From an uncultured Acetatifactor sp. (GTDB taxonomy: Bacteria > Bacillota > Clostridia > Lachnospirales > Lachnospiraceae), in the NCBI GenBank assembly GCA_947624245.1, contig CANQJL010000024.1, forward strand, positions 1 to 37,907: a stretch of DNA of 37,907 nt, in the 5' to 3' direction. Under the pieces are notes generated by a model, which saw only the letters and a program-made list of their open reading frames with translations, did not search any database and was not told the origin of the DNA. Positions 1 through 6,230 of the stretch are shown piece by piece (positions within the stretch are counted from its first letter, which is position 1; each line of letters opens with the position of its first letter). Both the position numbers and the translations under genes were made by a program.

Positions 1-1
1 A

Positions 2-838
2 ATTGCGGAGATTGATTTAAACAGACGCGGCGTTTCCTTTATTCCCTTTTATAGAAGCCACATGAAAGAAATATCCAATGTCAAACTGGAGGAAGCTTCT
101 GCAAAGCTGGAGCAGCAGTCCAAGATATTGGAGAGCGCATTTATGAATGACTTTGTGGCAGAGATCAATGAGGCAGTCACCAATGCCCGTATGGAAATCG
201 ACCTGATCAATCGGGAACTGAGGCAGCTGCCTTTCGGAAATGACACCTATCGTTTTGTCATGGAAGAAAAGGCGGACAGAAAGGAATTTTTCCGTATCTG
301 CAAAAAATTGGGTGACCTTGGATCTTCTGAATTTTATTTGAGCAGCGGCCGGACGGATGAGGAATTGGAGCATGATATTCAAGACTTTATGAATGTAATA
401 TTAGAAGAAGAGGATGAAAAGGAATATACGGATTATCGGAAGTATTTTACCTATGACATGAAAATATCCAGCCGTCAGGGAGAGGAAGAAATAGAAGCCG
501 ATCTGTCAAAGAAACAGGGGTCTGCCAGCAACGGTGAAAAACAGACACCCTATTTTATCATTTTGGCGGCCAGTCTGATGCAGTGTTATCCGAAAGACAA
601 CTGCTGTGTACGGCTCGCGTTTATTGACGAAGCATTCTCAGCACTTTCCAGAGAGCGGATAGAACAGATGGTGAAATATTTTGAGGAAAATCATTTTCAG
701 GTGATTTATGCTGCACCGCCGGAAAAGATTAGCAGCATTGGAAGTTTCATACAGTCTACAGTCAGTCTGGTGCTTACCGGACGTTATACCAATATGGTGG
801 AAGGATTGGTTAAGTCAGATGCCTTTTCAATGGAATAA
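2..838 (+). CDS. jetC: Wadjet system SMC-like ATPase JetC, C-terminal part (5' end outside window)
   Basis: The frame is open from base 2 with no stop, so the methionine at 62 is internal and the gene begins before the window; 278 residues are visible. A charged, helix-prone stretch is followed by an ABC/SMC head lobe. The visible fragment has a signature-like SNGEKQTPYF segment at about residues 176-185, and a Walker B FIDEA with a D-loop-like AFSALS at about 207-215. This matches the SbcC/MukB-like Walker B region of JetC. In known Wadjet systems JetABC form an SMC/MukBEF-like complex that senses and extrudes small circular DNA, and JetD cuts it. The last 20 bases overlap the next gene, whose product is a JetD, which strongly supports the call. 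The Walker A half, JetA and JetB would lie to the left. Confidence 0.82.
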   Translation: MAEIDLNRRGVSFIPFYRSHMKEISNVKLEEASAKLEQQSKILESAFMNDFVAEINEAVTNARMEIDLINRELRQLPFGNDTYRFVMEEKADRKEFFRICKKLGDLGSSEFYLSSGRTDEELEHDIQDFMNVILEEEDEKEYTDYRKYFTYDMKISSRQGEEEIEADLSKKQGSASNGEKQTPYFIILAASLMQCYPKDNCCVRLAFIDEAFSALSRERIEQMVKYFEENHFQVIYAAPPEKISSIGSFIQSTVSLVLTGRYTNMVEGLVKSDAFSME

Positions 839-2075
839 GAATCAAAAACTCTTGTTGGAAAAGCTTTTGGATAAATATGAGAACAGCAAAAGTTACGAGG
901 ACAAAAACCTGATAAAGCAAAGATTTTCGGTCAGACCTGAGGACATTTGTGATGCCTATAGGGACAGTTTTGCCGATGTGAACCGGATATCAGATTTTGA
1001 ACAGGATGTGCAGGCTCTGGAAAGGGAAGGTCTTGTCAGGATTTTTTCGAAAAATGGCGAGATACAAAAAATTGTTGCGCAGGAGGAGAGGCTTGCAGAA
1101 TATTATCTGATTTTGGAAAGGACTGAAAAAAAGGAACTTATCCGCCGGGAGATCAGTTTATATCAAAACTTTCTGGGGAAAAATGTCCTGCTGGATCATT
1201 TCTGCAGGGAACAGATTCGGCGGCTGGAAAAGGGAAATAGACCGGAGGTTTCAAAAGAAAAAGCGGAAAAGCTGTTGCCGTTGATACAATTTATTTTGAA
1301 TAATCAGGAAGAATTTTTGGAAAGAGAATTATCCATTCGGTTTTTTGGAGATACAAAGCTATTTGGGGACTCTTATCGTGCCGCTGTGTGTAAGATCATG
1401 GAAAAATATGGAGATTATCAGGAGCTGTTGTTTGGCGTATCAGACAGCAGGGAAAAAGAACTGATCCTTTTGGGCGAGCACAATATTCACGCGAATCCCA
1501 CCTATGTATATGTGCGTGGGAATGGAGAATTTCTATTGAAGAATGGGACTGTATTGCGTCTTACACCGGAAAATCCAATCGCTTTTTCTGCCGAAACCAT
1601 TAAAAATATGGATAAGATATTAATAAATAATGAAAAGGTAATGACCATTGAAAATTTGGCGTCTTTTCACAGGGTACATGATCAGGACACATTCTATATT
1701 TTCCTGAGCGGATATCACAATACGTTAAAGCAACGCTTTATCAAGCGGCTGGCACAGGAAAATCCTAAATTGAGATGGTATCATTTTGGCGATCTGGATC
1801 CGGACGGATATTATATTTTAGAACACCTAAAACGAGGAACGGGAATAGCCTTCGAGCCGTTTCATATGGGAGTGGATGATTTGATAAAGTTTGAGGAGTA
1901 CGGGAAAAAATTGAGCGAAACCGATCGGAAGAAAGCGAATATTTTATTGAATTCAGGATTATATGACAGCGAACTTTCTTATATGATTGAAAAAAATGTA
2001 AAATTAGAACAAGAGATCATTGCATGGGAGTTGAATGATAAAAAATACTTTTCGTCTGCCACGGCAGGATATTGA
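819..2075 (+). CDS. jetD: Wadjet system Toprim nuclease subunit JetD (DUF2220 family)
   Basis: The product is 418 aa. It has an N-terminal helical/winged-helix region (about 1-210) and a C-terminal DUF2220/Toprim domain. The Toprim acidic residues are visible: E278 in the IEN motif, and D325 and D327 in DLDPDG. Family-typical text near the end (KLEQEI, about 395-400) is also present. JetD is the nuclease subunit that cleaves plasmid DNA held by JetABC. I chose ATG 819 because GGAAGG lies about 10 bases upstream and the protein then starts in the family's usual way; an in-frame GTG/ATG further upstream (708) would overlap jetC by 131 bases. Translational coupling to jetC is likely, with a 20-base overlap. 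All catalytic residues appear intact. The Wadjet subtype cannot be fixed from this half alone. Confidence 0.88.
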   Translation: MPFQWNKNQKLLLEKLLDKYENSKSYEDKNLIKQRFSVRPEDICDAYRDSFADVNRISDFEQDVQALEREGLVRIFSKNGEIQKIVAQEERLAEYYLILERTEKKELIRREISLYQNFLGKNVLLDHFCREQIRRLEKGNRPEVSKEKAEKLLPLIQFILNNQEEFLERELSIRFFGDTKLFGDSYRAAVCKIMEKYGDYQELLFGVSDSREKELILLGEHNIHANPTYVYVRGNGEFLLKNGTVLRLTPENPIAFSAETIKNMDKILINNEKVMTIENLASFHRVHDQDTFYIFLSGYHNTLKQRFIKRLAQENPKLRWYHFGDLDPDGYYILEHLKRGTGIAFEPFHMGVDDLIKFEEYGKKLSETDRKKANILLNSGLYDSELSYMIEKNVKLEQEIIAWELNDKKYFSSATAGY

Positions 2076-2103
2076 AAGGTTGCGAAAAAGCCTGTAAAAT
2101 CAA
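2071..2103 (+). repeat. 33-bp imperfect direct repeat, copy 1
   Basis: Bases 2071-2103, which include the jetD stop codon, match 3868-3900 at 27 of 33 positions by eye. The shared core is GAAAA(A)GCCTGTA followed by an AAT(C/T)AA end. The two copies bracket the relic zone and the epimerase gene. Confidence 0.55.
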
Positions 2104-2106
2104 TGT

Positions 2107-2349
2107 TTGGATGAAAAATCATTTGAATACCTGTATCATTTATATCAGAGAGCAGATGAAAATATTGATGTATTGATGACCGCAATATATAATATTGGAA
2201 CAAGCCATGCCTACAGTAGAATAGAAAAAAACGGAAAAGAAAGTCTGCGTGAATTAGAGATCTTGATTAAATATATGGAGAAAATAGGAGTACCAATACC
2301 CGATGTTACTGAATTTAAGCAATTTTCAATATTAGAGAACAGAGGGTGA
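2107..2349 (+). CDS. Small hypothetical ORF, possibly a gene remnant
   Basis: This 80-residue frame can only start at TTG 2107, with no convincing ribosome binding site. It encodes a hydrophilic, largely helical peptide with no motif I recognise. It ends just where another frame opens (2336) that reads like the end of a DUF3592-type membrane protein, so the two may once have been one gene or two neighbours now frameshifted. It sits between jetD and clear relics, in AT-rich sequence. A real small protein is possible but not favoured. Confidence 0.25.
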   Translation: MDEKSFEYLYHLYQRADENIDVLMTAIYNIGTSHAYSRIEKNGKESLRELEILIKYMEKIGVPIPDVTEFKQFSILENRG

Positions 2350-2674
2350 GACTGTACCTGTATTGTATCAAAAGGGGAAAGTATACAAGGCGTATGCGGC
2401 AAAGAAAGATTGGATAACAAGGGCCTATCTGCCGGTGAGTAAAAATTATAATATGCCATTTATAATATCGGTTGTATTACTTGTGATCGGTTTTCTCTTT
2501 TATACGAACTCACCTATATTAAAATGGTATACACATGCAGGGGAAATTGTGATTGGGAAAAGAAGAAAACCTAAAATATGCGTAATCTGTTCGCACAATG
2601 TTAGATTGCAGGAAAAGGCTTGCACTTTCAGGCATTTGAGAAGAAACACGGGACCTATGCGAGGAGTAAAATAA
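2336..2674 (+). pseudogene. Remnant of a DUF3592-like membrane protein
   Basis: The open frame after the stop at 2333 reads GETVPVLYQKGKVYKAY, then a short basic stretch and one hydrophobic segment (PFIISVVLLVIGFLFY), then unrelated sequence. The GETVPVLY-type strand followed by a membrane helix recalls the C-terminal half of DUF3592 proteins. There is no credible start codon or ribosome binding site. The frame runs straight into the EFR1 3' fragment at 2670. I read it as a broken gene end; the family assignment is weak. Confidence 0.35.
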
Positions 2675-2777
2675 ATGTACAATGTGCTATTGTTGCATAA
2701 GCCAATGTCCCCAAAAAGCGATAACGCTTTTTGGAGAGGAGATTGTTGAACAATGCAGAATAGAAAAATGCTTATAA
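2670..2777 (+). pseudogene. 3' fragment of an EFR1-type flavodoxin/ferredoxin gene
   Basis: About 108 bases are nearly identical (roughly nine in ten) to the end of the intact EFR1 gene at 7492-7595. In the same frame they encode the second ferredoxin cluster, KCTMCYCCISQCP, and the tail ending EKCL before a TAA stop. A stop codon (2667-2669) precedes the fragment and the flavodoxin half is absent. Relative to the intact copy the third spacer residue is Cys (YCC instead of YRC). It is a dead duplicate of a paralogous gene, left by recombination or insertion. Confidence 0.85.
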
Positions 2778-2782
2778 ATCGG

Positions 2783-2860
2783 GTATGTTGTCTTATTTGT
2801 GGCAATAAAACTCGCAATTGAATGAGAGAAGAGACAGAATTGAAAAACTTTCCGTTTTAA
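2783..2860 (+). pseudogene. Decayed Cys-rich KTR-domain gene fragment
   Basis: One frame reads CCLICGNKTRN, an in-frame TGA, then MREETELKNFPF and TAA. This matches the start of the small Cys_rich_KTR protein carried by many Firmicute conjugative transposons (typical text CPVCGNKTR then REDTELKNFP). The internal stop and loss of the second zinc knuckle show it is dead. It follows the EFR1 fragment directly and marks this stretch as the scar of a conjugative element. Confidence 0.7.
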
Positions 2861-2939
2861 GAGAGATCATCTTGCAGAGTTTGATGCAAAGTCACGGCAA
2901 AGGACCGATGACATATCAATTGTCAGAAAGAGAACAGGT
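2844..2939 (+). pseudogene. Unidentified in-frame tail fused to the epimerase start
   Basis: The frame of the downstream epimerase is open from 2844 and reads a hydrophilic peptide containing HLAEFDAKSRQRTDDISIV before ATG 2940. It has no start codon of its own. It looks like the C-terminal end of some other protein joined here by the rearrangement that produced the neighbouring relics. I do not recognise its family. Confidence 0.3.
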
Positions 2940-3836
2940 ATGAAGAAGATCCTTGTTACAGGGGGCACGGTTTTTGTTAGCCGATACATTGCGGAATACT
3001 ATGTGGCGAAAGACTATGACGTGTATGTTCTCAACAGAAACAGCAGAGAACAATCGAAAGGTGTCAATTTGATTCAAGCGGATCGGTTTCACCTTGGAGA
3101 GACGCTGCGCGACTATCGTTTTGATGTTGTAATTGACACAGCATATAACGCCGAAGGGGTAAATGCTTTATTGGATGCCCTAGGATATTACGAAGATTAT
3201 ATTTTTATCAGTTCCAGTGCTGTATATTCGGAGCACGAAGCGCAGCCATTTAAAGAGGAATCAAAACTGGCTGAAAATAAATATTGGGGAAGATACGGAA
3301 CAGATAAAATTGAAGCTGAAAAAGCTATATTAAGAAGAAAACCGTCAGCCTATATATTGCGGCCGCCTTACTTATATGGGCAGATGAATAATGTGTACAG
3401 AGAAGCATTCGTGTTTGACTGTGCACTACGCGACAGGTATTTTTATCTGCCTAAAGACGGCGAGATGAAATTACAATTTTTTCATGTAGAAGATTTATGT
3501 AGATTCATTGATATTCTGCTGATGAAAAAGCCTCAATGCCATATTTTCAATGTAGGGAATCAAAATCCGGTATCAATTCGTCAATGGGTTGAAATGTGTT
3601 ACAATGTGGCAGGAAAAAAGGCAAGATTTAAAAATGTTTATAATGACACAGAACAACGAAAATATTTCAGCTTTTATGATTATGAATATTTTCTTGATGT
3701 ATCAAAGCAGCGTGAGTTGATGCCAAACGAAAAAGAATTGTATGAGGGATTAAGTGAAGCGTTTACATGGTATATGGATAATGCGGATAAAGTGAATAAA
3801 AAACCTTATATTGAGTTTATCGATCATACATTTTGA
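2940..3836 (+). CDS. NAD-dependent epimerase/dehydratase family protein
   Basis: The product is 298 aa, an extended short-chain dehydrogenase fold. The N-terminal Rossmann strand and loop read TGGTVFVS (residues 7-14). The second and third glycines of the usual GxxGxxG are replaced, which is common in a clostridial subgroup. SSSAVY (91-96) supplies the catalytic Ser region and Y119-x3-K123 the catalytic Tyr/Lys pair. LRPPYLYG and the late HVEDL segment are also typical. Substrate is unknown; nucleotide sugars are usual for the superfamily. The start is ATG 2940 with an AGAGAA-like site just upstream, though the frame is open further left through relic sequence. It stands alone and is flanked by relics and a 33-bp repeat copy, so it may be accessory cargo. 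Confidence 0.75.
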   Translation: MKKILVTGGTVFVSRYIAEYYVAKDYDVYVLNRNSREQSKGVNLIQADRFHLGETLRDYRFDVVIDTAYNAEGVNALLDALGYYEDYIFISSSAVYSEHEAQPFKEESKLAENKYWGRYGTDKIEAEKAILRRKPSAYILRPPYLYGQMNNVYREAFVFDCALRDRYFYLPKDGEMKLQFFHVEDLCRFIDILLMKKPQCHIFNVGNQNPVSIRQWVEMCYNVAGKKARFKNVYNDTEQRKYFSFYDYEYFLDVSKQRELMPNEKELYEGLSEAFTWYMDNADKVNKKPYIEFIDHTF

Positions 3837-3867
3837 GTTGTATCTAAGTCAGCATAACACAGATATC

Positions 3868-3900
3868 ATTGAAAAGTTTTGGAAAAGCCTGTACAATTAA
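3868..3900 (+). repeat. 33-bp imperfect direct repeat, copy 2
   Basis: It matches 2071-2103 at 27 of 33 positions. It lies about 30 bases after the epimerase stop codon. Confidence 0.55.
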
Positions 3901-3946
3901 CGATTTCACGGCGAGAAAAGGCGTTTGCTACACCACGATTTTATAA

Positions 3947-3987
3947 TTTATTCCCAACATATTATAATAAATATAATTGGGAATAAA
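3947..3987. repeat. Inverted repeat, 11-bp perfect arms
   Basis: Arms TTTATTCCCAA (3947-3957) and TTGGGAATAAA (3977-3987) flank a 19-base AT-only-like loop. It could be an operator or a weak bidirectional hairpin; no T-run follows. Confidence 0.55.
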
Positions 3988-4331
3988 AGTTAGGTAAAGA
4001 AGCATACGAATGGAGGTCAGACAGATTGTTTAAGATATATGTGCTTTAAATGATGAATAGGAATAGTTTGAATTTAAGGAAAACTGGTTTCAGCCTGATC
4101 GAAGCCCTGCTCGATATGGTAATCGTCCCGATAGGCATGGTTGATTTAATTTAAGATTTTTAAGTAATCTCAGTGGCTAAAATTAAATGAAACGTGCTAA
4201 TGTAGTACTTTCGCAGTATTTAAGCGGTGTTGTAGCCAGTAGGGACACTTTCCCGAAAAAGGATTTTTATATACTATTTTGTTTGCATTTGATAGTGGCA
4301 AGAAACATTAATAAGAAAGGAACTACTTGGC

Positions 4332-5117
4332 ATGAAAAATAAATTTGATGAATTTTATTTTGAAAATGATACGAACTATCCAGCAAATGTATATTGGGAT
4401 TTATATGATAAGAATCATATGGAAGCAATAAAAAAATATGACGGGCGTATGTTTTGTCCTCTTTGCAAATTAGCTCCGCTTACTGTTGCAAAGGGAAATC
4501 AACGAAGATACTTTAAAGTTATAGAATCAGATATGGAAAAACACGATATAGAGTGTTCTTATCGGCATAAAAAGGCAACAAAAAAGGAAACACGCAATTT
4601 CTACAAGGATTTGGACGCAACAGATATTAGAAATCGTTTGGTAAGTTGTTTAAATGAGATGTTGAAAAGTGCTCAGAAAGATACAAATAATGGAAATTTA
4701 TTAATGCGTGGAGAGAAGCATGGTAAAAAGATTTTTTTGGATATTAAAGGGGCTAGCGGAGAAAACAAATATTTACCACATAAGAATTTTAATTCTAAGA
4801 ATTTGGAAGAGGATATGGATATACAGAAGATTTATTATGGAAAATGTGCATTATATATCTACAAATATGGTCCTAAAGATGAAATAATAATGTATTATCT
4901 CAAGGTCTTAGATGAAAATAGTAAAAAGCAAATTTGTGAGATATCGATTTCTCCAAACGTGTATAACTATTTAAGTGTTGAGTTAGCTGATATCCCAGAG
5001 GATAGGAACAAGTCATTGAATTATTATCTTTGCTTTTCCGGAATTTTGGAAAAAGATAAGTATTCTTATAAGTGTAAATTGAAAGATTCGAGATTAATGG
5101 TCTTAGAAAAAGAGTGA
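4332..5117 (+). CDS. Hypothetical protein with N-terminal C-x2-C/H-x3-C zinc-like motif
   Basis: The product is 261 aa and I do not recognise it. Near the N-terminus, C42-x2-C45 in FCPLCK and H71-x3-C75 in HDIECSY could bind zinc, an arrangement reminiscent of the cysteine/histidine head of CoiA-like proteins. The middle is lysine-rich (about 80-160). The C-terminal half alternates hydrophobic and charged residues, as a beta-rich domain would. There is no membrane segment or signal peptide. ATG 4332 follows AGAAAGGA about 11 bases upstream. Codon use is strikingly AT-rich compared with genes after 11.5 kb, so it was probably acquired. Its position between Wadjet genes and a toxin-antitoxin pair makes a defence or mobile-element role possible, but that is inference only. 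Confidence 0.6.
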   Translation: MKNKFDEFYFENDTNYPANVYWDLYDKNHMEAIKKYDGRMFCPLCKLAPLTVAKGNQRRYFKVIESDMEKHDIECSYRHKKATKKETRNFYKDLDATDIRNRLVSCLNEMLKSAQKDTNNGNLLMRGEKHGKKIFLDIKGASGENKYLPHKNFNSKNLEEDMDIQKIYYGKCALYIYKYGPKDEIIMYYLKVLDENSKKQICEISISPNVYNYLSVELADIPEDRNKSLNYYLCFSGILEKDKYSYKCKLKDSRLMVLEKE

Positions 5118-5146
5118 ATTGTATTTTTACACACCTGAAAAAGCAA

Positions 5147-5176
5147 ATGGTAAATTGATAAAATTTACCATGATTT
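5147..5176 (+). terminator. Possible weak terminator / perfect 10-bp stem-loop
   Basis: ATGGTAAATT (5147-5156) and AATTTACCAT (5162-5171) pair perfectly around a 5-base loop, and GATTTT follows. The stem is AT-rich, so termination would be weak. It also marks the point where the minus-strand P-loop fragment is cut off. Confidence 0.4.
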
Positions 5177-5233
5177 TAACAGCCTCGATTTCCCTACTCC
5201 GTTAACTCCGTCTATCAAAACGATCATGTTCAT
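5165..5233 (-). pseudogene. Start of a truncated P-loop NTPase gene
   Basis: Downstream of the PIN gene on the minus strand, GGAAGAA precedes ATG 5233. The 22 codons include IDGVNGVGKSRLL, a clear Walker A (GxxGxGKS), before a TAA within the 10-bp stem-loop. The layout, with a good ribosome site and 17 bases after the PIN stop, suggests a third gene of the AbrB-PIN operon whose body has been lost. The motif suits a small nucleotide-kinase-like NTPase, but 22 residues cannot identify it. Confidence 0.5.
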
Positions 5234-5250
5234 TTTCTTCCATCAGCTGT

Positions 5251-5655
5251 TCAGACCTGCAGATATTTCTCGTAAAAGTCTTTTGCCGTAACAATCTGTA
5301 TATTTTCATATTTTTCAATGACTAACAGATCTTTATCGCCGCTGACCACATATAGGGCATGAGAATCCCTTGCACATTCCAAAAATTTATCATCGTCCGG
5401 ATCCCGGCAGGCTTCTATATGAGAGACCGGTTCAATGATTTCCATTGTCTGTATCAGCGGAGCGAGGATTGACCTGTTAAGATGTCCTTGTTTTCTGTCA
5501 ATCATTTCTTCCACAATTTCTTCGTATTCATTTATGATCTCTGTTGTGGCACAGGCAGTCAACTGCTTATTGATGATAGAAGTAAGAATCCGCCTGGGAA
5601 AACCGCCAAAAAATATGCCCGATATCAAAACATTTGTATCTACAACAATTCTCAT
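5251..5655 (-). CDS. PIN-domain toxin (putative toxin of a type II TA pair)
   Basis: The product is 134 aa, a typical single PIN domain of the COG1569 type. Acidic residues expected to hold Mg2+/Mn2+ are visible: D6 in VVDTNV, an acidic cluster at about E43-E46, D85/D87-D89 in RDPDDDKF, and D107/D109 in SGDKD. PIN toxins are ribonucleases that act on tRNA, rRNA or mRNA; the target here is unknown. The ATG overlaps the stop codon of the AbrB gene in an ATGA junction, so the two are translationally coupled, antitoxin first. Residues and length look complete, so it is probably functional. Confidence 0.88.
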   Translation of the reverse strand: MRIVVDTNVLISGIFFGGFPRRILTSIINKQLTACATTEIINEYEEIVEEMIDRKQGHLNRSILAPLIQTMEIIEPVSHIEACRDPDDDKFLECARDSHALYVVSGDKDLLVIEKYENIQIVTAKDFYEKYLQV

Positions 5656-5918
5656 GCTCTGTTCTTCTTTCTGGTAGATTTGATGATGTCATTGACATCG
5701 TTTTCTGTGTAACCAACAGATGCCGCCCATTTCTGAGCTTCATCTAAAGAAGCCTCAAATTCTTCTGCAGAAGGAAGTTTTAGGGTCTTCAACATAATCA
5801 CATCTCCAGAGGTATAAGCCACTAATTTGTCGCCGGAATCAATCGACAAAAGTTTTCGTATATTGACGGGCAGAGAAATCTGTCCTTTGGAAGAAACGGT
5901 TACTATCTGAGTATTCAT
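5652..5918 (-). CDS. AbrB/MazE/SpoVT-type antitoxin
   Basis: The product is 88 aa. Residues about 4-48 form a swapped-hairpin AbrB DNA-binding domain (VTVSSKGQISLPVNIRKLL, then a GDKLV turn). The C-terminal 40 residues are acidic and amphipathic and probably bind and neutralise the PIN toxin encoded next. AAAGGAGAG lies about 7 bases before ATG 5918. A promoter (5957-5984) and a 7-bp inverted repeat at the expected transcription start (5937-5953) fit autoregulation. Confidence 0.88.
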   Translation of the reverse strand: MNTQIVTVSSKGQISLPVNIRKLLSIDSGDKLVAYTSGDVIMLKTLKLPSAEEFEASLDEAQKWAASVGYTENDVNDIIKSTRKKNRA

Positions 5919-5936
5919 TTATTGCGCTCTCCTTTG

Positions 5937-5953
5937 AGTAAGATTTTCTTACT
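5937..5953 (-). promoter_or_regulatory. Likely autoregulatory operator of the AbrB-PIN operon
   Basis: AGTAAGA-TTT-TCTTACT is a perfect 7-bp dyad lying between the -10 box and the ribosome binding site, where antitoxin binding would block transcription. Operator function is inferred from position. Confidence 0.55.
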
Positions 5954-5956
5954 TAT

Positions 5957-5984
5957 ATTATGCCATAATTAAAAAAATATGCAA
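5957..5984 (-). promoter_or_regulatory. Promoter of the AbrB-PIN operon
   Basis: On the minus strand TTGCAT (5984-5979) and CATAAT (5962-5957) are separated by 16 bases, about 38 bases before the antitoxin ATG. Confidence 0.6.
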
Positions 5985-6036
5985 GAGGACCTGTGCAGTT
6001 ATTTTGAAAAGTCAAATAAGATGCCAATTTCACACG

Positions 6037-6087
6037 AAACTTGACAATGTAAAGATTCTACAATATAATGTTTACACTGTCAAGTTT
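6037..6087. promoter_or_regulatory. Long dyad operator around the tetR promoter
   Basis: AAACTTGACAATGTAAA (6037-6053) and TTTACACTGTCAAGTTT (6071-6087) are inverted repeats with 16 of 17 positions matching, separated by exactly 17 bases. The left arm contains the -35 box, and the -10 box lies in the gap near its right edge. This is the expected place for repression by the TetR-family protein encoded downstream. TTTCACAC (6028-6035) and GTGTGAAA (6096-6103) extend the dyad outward with unequal gaps. Confidence 0.75.
6041..6069 (+). promoter_or_regulatory. Consensus sigma-A promoter of the tetR-EFR1 operon
   Basis: TTGACA (6041-6046), a 17-base spacer and TATAAT (6064-6069) match the consensus at every position. 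Transcription would start near 6076, leaving a leader of about 155 bases before tetR. Confidence 0.9.
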
Positions 6088-6095
6088 GGAGGCTA

Positions 6096-6217
6096 GTGTG
6101 AAAAATAAGCTCGATAGCTTATTTTTCACACAGGAATTTGTGCCGGAGCGTCACAAATTCCCCTGATGGCAGACGCGAATTTGAGATTCGCGTCGCCCCG
6201 TCGCGTAAACGCTCCGG
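6096..6217 (+). promoter_or_regulatory. Highly structured leader: three hairpins and a 9-bp pseudoknot
   Basis: Hairpin 1 pairs 6096-6111 with 6116-6131: 16 perfect base pairs and a CGAT loop. Hairpin 2 pairs 6133-6142 with 6152-6161 (10 perfect pairs); its loop CCGGAGCGT (6143-6151) is the exact complement of ACGCTCCGG at 6209-6217. Hairpin 3 pairs 6168-6180 with 6186-6197 (12 pairs, one bulged A). The pseudoknot 3' strand abuts the likely tetR ribosome site GGAATGGG (6216-6223). A 22-codon leader frame (GTG 6098 to TGA 6164-6166) has GGAGG five bases upstream. No T-run follows hairpin 1, so it is not a plain terminator. It may be a regulatory leader, or a palindromic repeat element inserted in the leader. 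Confidence 0.6.
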
Positions 6218-6230
6218 AATGGGTATTAAT

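Larger units (their letters stand above)
3837..4331. other. Gene-poor AT-rich interval
   Basis: It holds the second 33-bp repeat copy (3868-3900) and an 11-bp inverted repeat (3947-3987). A 34-codon frame at 4051-4155 has a prepilin-like GFSLIEALL stretch. A 51-residue frame runs from ATG 4187 into the next gene (4187-4342). Neither small frame has a clear ribosome binding site. The rest shows nothing I can name. Confidence 0.5.

Noticed and set aside
708..818. Longer JetD start overlapping jetC by 131 bases
   Set aside because: No ribosome site and atypical N-terminal residues; ATG 819 fits better.
6096..6131. Hairpin 1 as a rho-independent terminator
   Set aside because: The stem is strong but no T-run follows the 3' arm; the Ts lie inside the stem.
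6160..6217. Hammerhead-like core (CTGATG) in the tetR leader
   Set aside because: The required A after the GATG box, the GAA box and the cleavage-site helix are not in the right places, so no ribozyme is claimed.
6138..6230. Upstream extension of the TetR protein by 31 residues
   Set aside because: Those codons read through the hairpin 2/3 and pseudoknot sequence and lack a ribosome site; ATG 6231 has one and gives the normal TetR length.
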